From assembly GCA_030431945.1 (NCBI GenBank), contig JAUIIF010000245.1, positions 1 through 6,818 on the forward strand: a stretch of 6,818 nt of DNA, written 5' to 3'. A program made the position numbers and the translations under genes. The notes under the pieces are model-generated. The model made no database searches. It was not told where the DNA came from and worked only from the letters and a program-made list of their open reading frames with translations. Below, in pieces: positions 5,508-6,818 of the stretch (positions are counted from its first letter, which is position 1; the number at the start of each line of letters is the position of its first letter). This stretch comes from Bacteroidia bacterium (GTDB taxonomy: Bacteria > Bacteroidota > Bacteroidia > Chitinophagales > Saprospiraceae).

Positions 5508-5948
5508 GTGGATACACTAAGCTACAAGACGAAGTCGGCCAATGCCGCATCGGTAGAGCGCAAGTGGCACGTGATTGATGCGGAAGGTGAAATCGTTGGC
5601 CGCCTGGCCAGCAAGATCGCTACCGTTCTTCGCGGCAAGCACAAGCCGGACTTTACCCCCCACTTTGACAATGGCGACCACGTGATCGTGATCAACGCCG
5701 AACTCGTTCGCTTTACCGGTGAGAAACTTACGGATAAGGAGTACTTACGTCACACGGGTTACCCCGGTGGACAGCGGAAGGCTACCCCCCGTGATCTGCT
5801 CGCCAAGAAGCCGGAACGTGTTCTGGAAATTGCCGTAAAAGGTATGTTGCCCAAGACGAAACTGGGACGTGCGCAGCTGAAGAAGCTGCACCTTTACGCC
5901 GGTAGTGAGCACCCACATACTGCCCAGAAGCCGACGGAACTCAAGTAA
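5508..5948 (+). CDS. rplM: 50S ribosomal protein L13 (uL13)
   Basis: Large-subunit protein L13, an early assembly protein that binds 23S rRNA. From the chosen GTG start it has 146 aa, the normal length. Landmarks: WHVIDAEGEIVGRLASKIA (20-38), HTGYPGGQRK (82-91), the family signature VKGMLPKTKLGRAQLKKL (110-127) and the C-terminal YAGSEHPHTAQKP (130-142). Bacteroidota L13 characteristically begins MDTLSYKT; here the same stretch is VDTLSYKT, so the start codon is GTG at 5508. An upstream in-frame GTG (5472) would add 12 residues not found in the family and would lie inside the leader hairpin. The gene is first in a cluster with rpsI and rpsB, under the promoter at 5403-5433. No Shine-Dalgarno is seen. 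Identification is certain; only the start codon is a judgement. Confidence 0.97.
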   Translation: MDTLSYKTKSANAASVERKWHVIDAEGEIVGRLASKIATVLRGKHKPDFTPHFDNGDHVIVINAELVRFTGEKLTDKEYLRHTGYPGGQRKATPRDLLAKKPERVLEIAVKGMLPKTKLGRAQLKKLHLYAGSEHPHTAQKPTELK

Positions 5949-6110
5949 GGGAGGGAAAGGGTAAAGTAATCCTGAAGGTCTGTTTAGACGGCCTTGTAAT
6001 GGTCCCTGCACCCGCGTTCGCGCCCAAATATTTTAACTAACCGGAAGAAGTTTTGAAGGTGGAATCCCTTTTTCCTTTACTGCTTTCTTCTTTTTAATAT
6101 CCATTACTCC
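5949..6110 (+). other. Long spacer between rplM and rpsI with small hairpins
   Basis: These 162 bases hold no gene. AAGGTC (5975-5980) pairs with GGCCTT (5990-5995), six pairs including one G-U, in competition with GTCT (5978-5981) / AGAC (5986-5989). GCG-TTCG-CGC (6014-6023) is a short hairpin with a UUCG-type loop. The last 45 bases before rpsI are strongly pyrimidine-rich (CCCTTTTTCC and CTTTCTTCTTTTT) after a purine-rich GGAAGAAG (6043-6050). No promoter matching the -7 consensus was found. It may carry an S9 control element or a processing site; no function is shown. Confidence 0.35.
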
Positions 6111-6500
6111 ATGGAACAGATTAATGCCATTGGTCGTCGCAAAGCTTCTGTAGCGCGCGTCTACCTATCTCAGGGTAAGGGAAACATCACCGTCAACGGA
6201 AAGGACTACAAAGCCTATTTCCCGCAGCAGCACATCCAGCTGAAGGTGACCCAGCCTTTCAACATCATCGAAGTTGATAACGCCATTTACGACATCAACG
6301 TTAACGTTAACGGCGGTGGTATCAAAGGTCAGGCCGAAGCTATCCGTATGGGGATCAGCCGGGCGCTGGTCAAGCTGAACGAAGACTTTCGCAGCCCGCT
6401 GAAGAGCCAGAAGATGCTTACTCGTGATGCCCGCGTGGTGGAACGTAAGAAGTACGGTAAGCCGAAAGCACGTAAGAGCTTCCAGTTCTCCAAGCGCTAA
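6111..6500 (+). CDS. rpsI: 30S ribosomal protein S9 (uS9)
   Basis: Small-subunit protein S9 (129 aa, usual length), whose C-terminal tail reaches the P-site tRNA. Landmarks: the N-terminal NAIGRRKASVARVYL (5-19), GNITVNG (24-30), the family signature GGGIKGQAEAIRMGISRAL (68-86), and the basic tail ERKKYGKPKARKSFQFSKR (111-129) ending in the conserved Lys-Arg. The ATG at 6111 gives the expected N-terminus. It follows rplM as in nearly all bacteria, but at 162 bases instead of the usual short gap, and it precedes rpsB, as is usual in Bacteroidota. It is probably co-transcribed from the rplM promoter, since no good promoter is seen in the gap. Nothing about the protein is odd. Confidence 0.97.
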   Translation: MEQINAIGRRKASVARVYLSQGKGNITVNGKDYKAYFPQQHIQLKVTQPFNIIEVDNAIYDINVNVNGGGIKGQAEAIRMGISRALVKLNEDFRSPLKSQKMLTRDARVVERKKYGKPKARKSFQFSKR

Positions 6501-6523
6501 AGTTGGCGCTACTGGACTGTTGA

Positions 6524-6580
6524 TCTATTGGTTCCTGTCCCTTCTCCGGAGGCTGTCTGATAGACCAAATGACCAATAGA
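6524..6580 (+). repeat. 9-bp inverted repeat in the rpsI-rpsB spacer
   Basis: TCTATTGGT (6524-6532) pairs perfectly with ACCAATAGA (6572-6580), plus one G-U pair (T6533 with G6571). The loop of about 38 bases can form a smaller GTCT-GAT-AGAC hairpin (6555-6565). No T-run follows. It overlaps the tandem repeat at 6560-6591, one arm being part of it. It could be a regulatory fold between S9 and S2 or the remains of a small repeat element. Confidence 0.45.
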
Positions 6581-6591
6581 CCAAATATCCA
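6560..6591. repeat. Two tandem copies of a 16-bp repeat
   Basis: ATAGACCAAATGACCA (6560-6575) is followed directly by ATAGACCAAATATCCA (6576-6591), differing at two adjacent positions. Two copies are too few for a microsatellite and do not resemble a CRISPR array, as there are no spacers. The unit contains GACCAAAT and is partly complementary to CTATTGGT at 6525-6532. Its origin and function are unknown. Confidence 0.55.
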
Positions 6592-6592
6592 A

Positions 6593-6648
6593 CCCTTCGG
6601 GGACAATCTCTAATCCAAGTCCGACGCTCAAGCGGAGCCATAAGGACT
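6593..6648 (+). promoter_or_regulatory. Small hairpins just upstream of rpsB
   Basis: CCC-TTCG-GGG (6593-6602) is a three-pair helix with the stable C(UUCG)G loop. Further on, AGTCC (6618-6622) pairs with GGACT (6644-6648) and encloses GCTC (6626-6629) with GAGC (6635-6638). The AT-rich AAAATAAATAACCC then leads into the rpsB ATG. Leader folds before rpsB bind S2 in some bacteria; that this is such an element is speculation from position alone. Confidence 0.25.
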
Positions 6649-6663
6649 GAAAATAAATAACCC

Positions 6664-6818
6664 ATGGCTACTAAGCCCACCCACCAGGAGCTGCTCGACG
6701 CTGGCGTACATTTCGGCCACCTGCGCCGTAAGTGGAACCCCAAGATGTCCAATTACATCTTCGGCGAGAAGAACGGTATCCACCTCATCGACCTCAACAG
6801 CACGCTTGCCAACATGGA
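6664..6818 (+). CDS. rpsB: 30S ribosomal protein S2 (uS2), N-terminal part, cut by window end
   Basis: The frame from ATG 6664 runs open to the last base and gives 51 residues plus a partial codon. The sequence is MATKPTHQELLDAGVHFGHL followed by RRKWNPKMSNYIFGEKNGIHLIDL. This is the start of ribosomal protein S2: the GVHFGHxxRxWNPKM block and the F(G/A)xxNGIHIIDL block are family hallmarks. S2 joins the 30S subunit late and helps anchor S1 where S1 exists. The remaining ~200 residues lie beyond the window. It sits 163 bases after rpsI in the order usual in Bacteroidota, where tsf (EF-Ts) normally follows; that gene is not visible here. The AT-rich stretch before the ATG is typical of starts in this phylum. 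Confidence 0.95.
   Translation, partial: MATKPTHQELLDAGVHFGHLRRKWNPKMSNYIFGEKNGIHLIDLNSTLANM

Noticed and set aside
6560..6591. Start of a CRISPR array
   Set aside because: There are only two directly abutting 16-bp units, no spacers and no cas gene.

Overview
The window most likely comes from a member of the Bacteroidota, probably of the Saprospiria/Lewinella kind. Three things point there. Two start regions carry the Bacteroidota-type promoter (TTG, about 20 bases, then TAnnTTTG). The starts lack recognisable Shine-Dalgarno sequences. The ribosomal protein order rplM-rpsI-rpsB and the L13 N-terminus (xDTLSYKT) are those of this phylum. The phylum call is fairly safe; the lower rank is a guess from general resemblance.

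Left part (1-4203, plus strand): a long-form PhnA-domain protein that has lost most of its zinc-ribbon cysteines; then a flavin-dependent amine/L-amino-acid oxidase; then, 108 bases on, a thiamine-diphosphate 2-oxoacid decarboxylase with a complete catalytic set. The last two fit a short catabolic route: amino acid to 2-oxoacid (plus ammonia and H2O2), then 2-oxoacid to aldehyde plus CO2, an oxidase-started Ehrlich-type pathway. A GC-rich hairpin followed by T's lies between them, so they may be attenuated or transcribed separately.

Middle (4204-4768): 565 bases without a credible gene. The first ~300 bases are GC-rich and full of short inverted repeats. The region ends in a strong plus-strand intrinsic terminator (13-bp stem, then T7), about 490 bases after the decarboxylase stop. 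This is either a very long 3' UTR or an undescribed non-coding RNA. A small DUF1761 membrane protein on the minus strand (4769-5215) converges on this region.

Right part (5216-6818): divergent promoters serve the DUF1761 gene and the ribosomal cluster rplM (L13, GTG start), rpsI (S9) and rpsB (S2, cut by the window end). The L13 leader can fold into a compact hairpin starting at the predicted transcription start, suggesting autoregulation. The spacers between the ribosomal genes are long (162 and 163 bases). The second holds a tandem 16-bp repeat and a 9-bp inverted repeat.

No tRNA, rRNA, CRISPR array, insertion sequence or phage gene was seen. Nothing here is proof of a new system. The best candidates are the oxidase-decarboxylase pair, the structured region with its orphan terminator, and the L13 leader.
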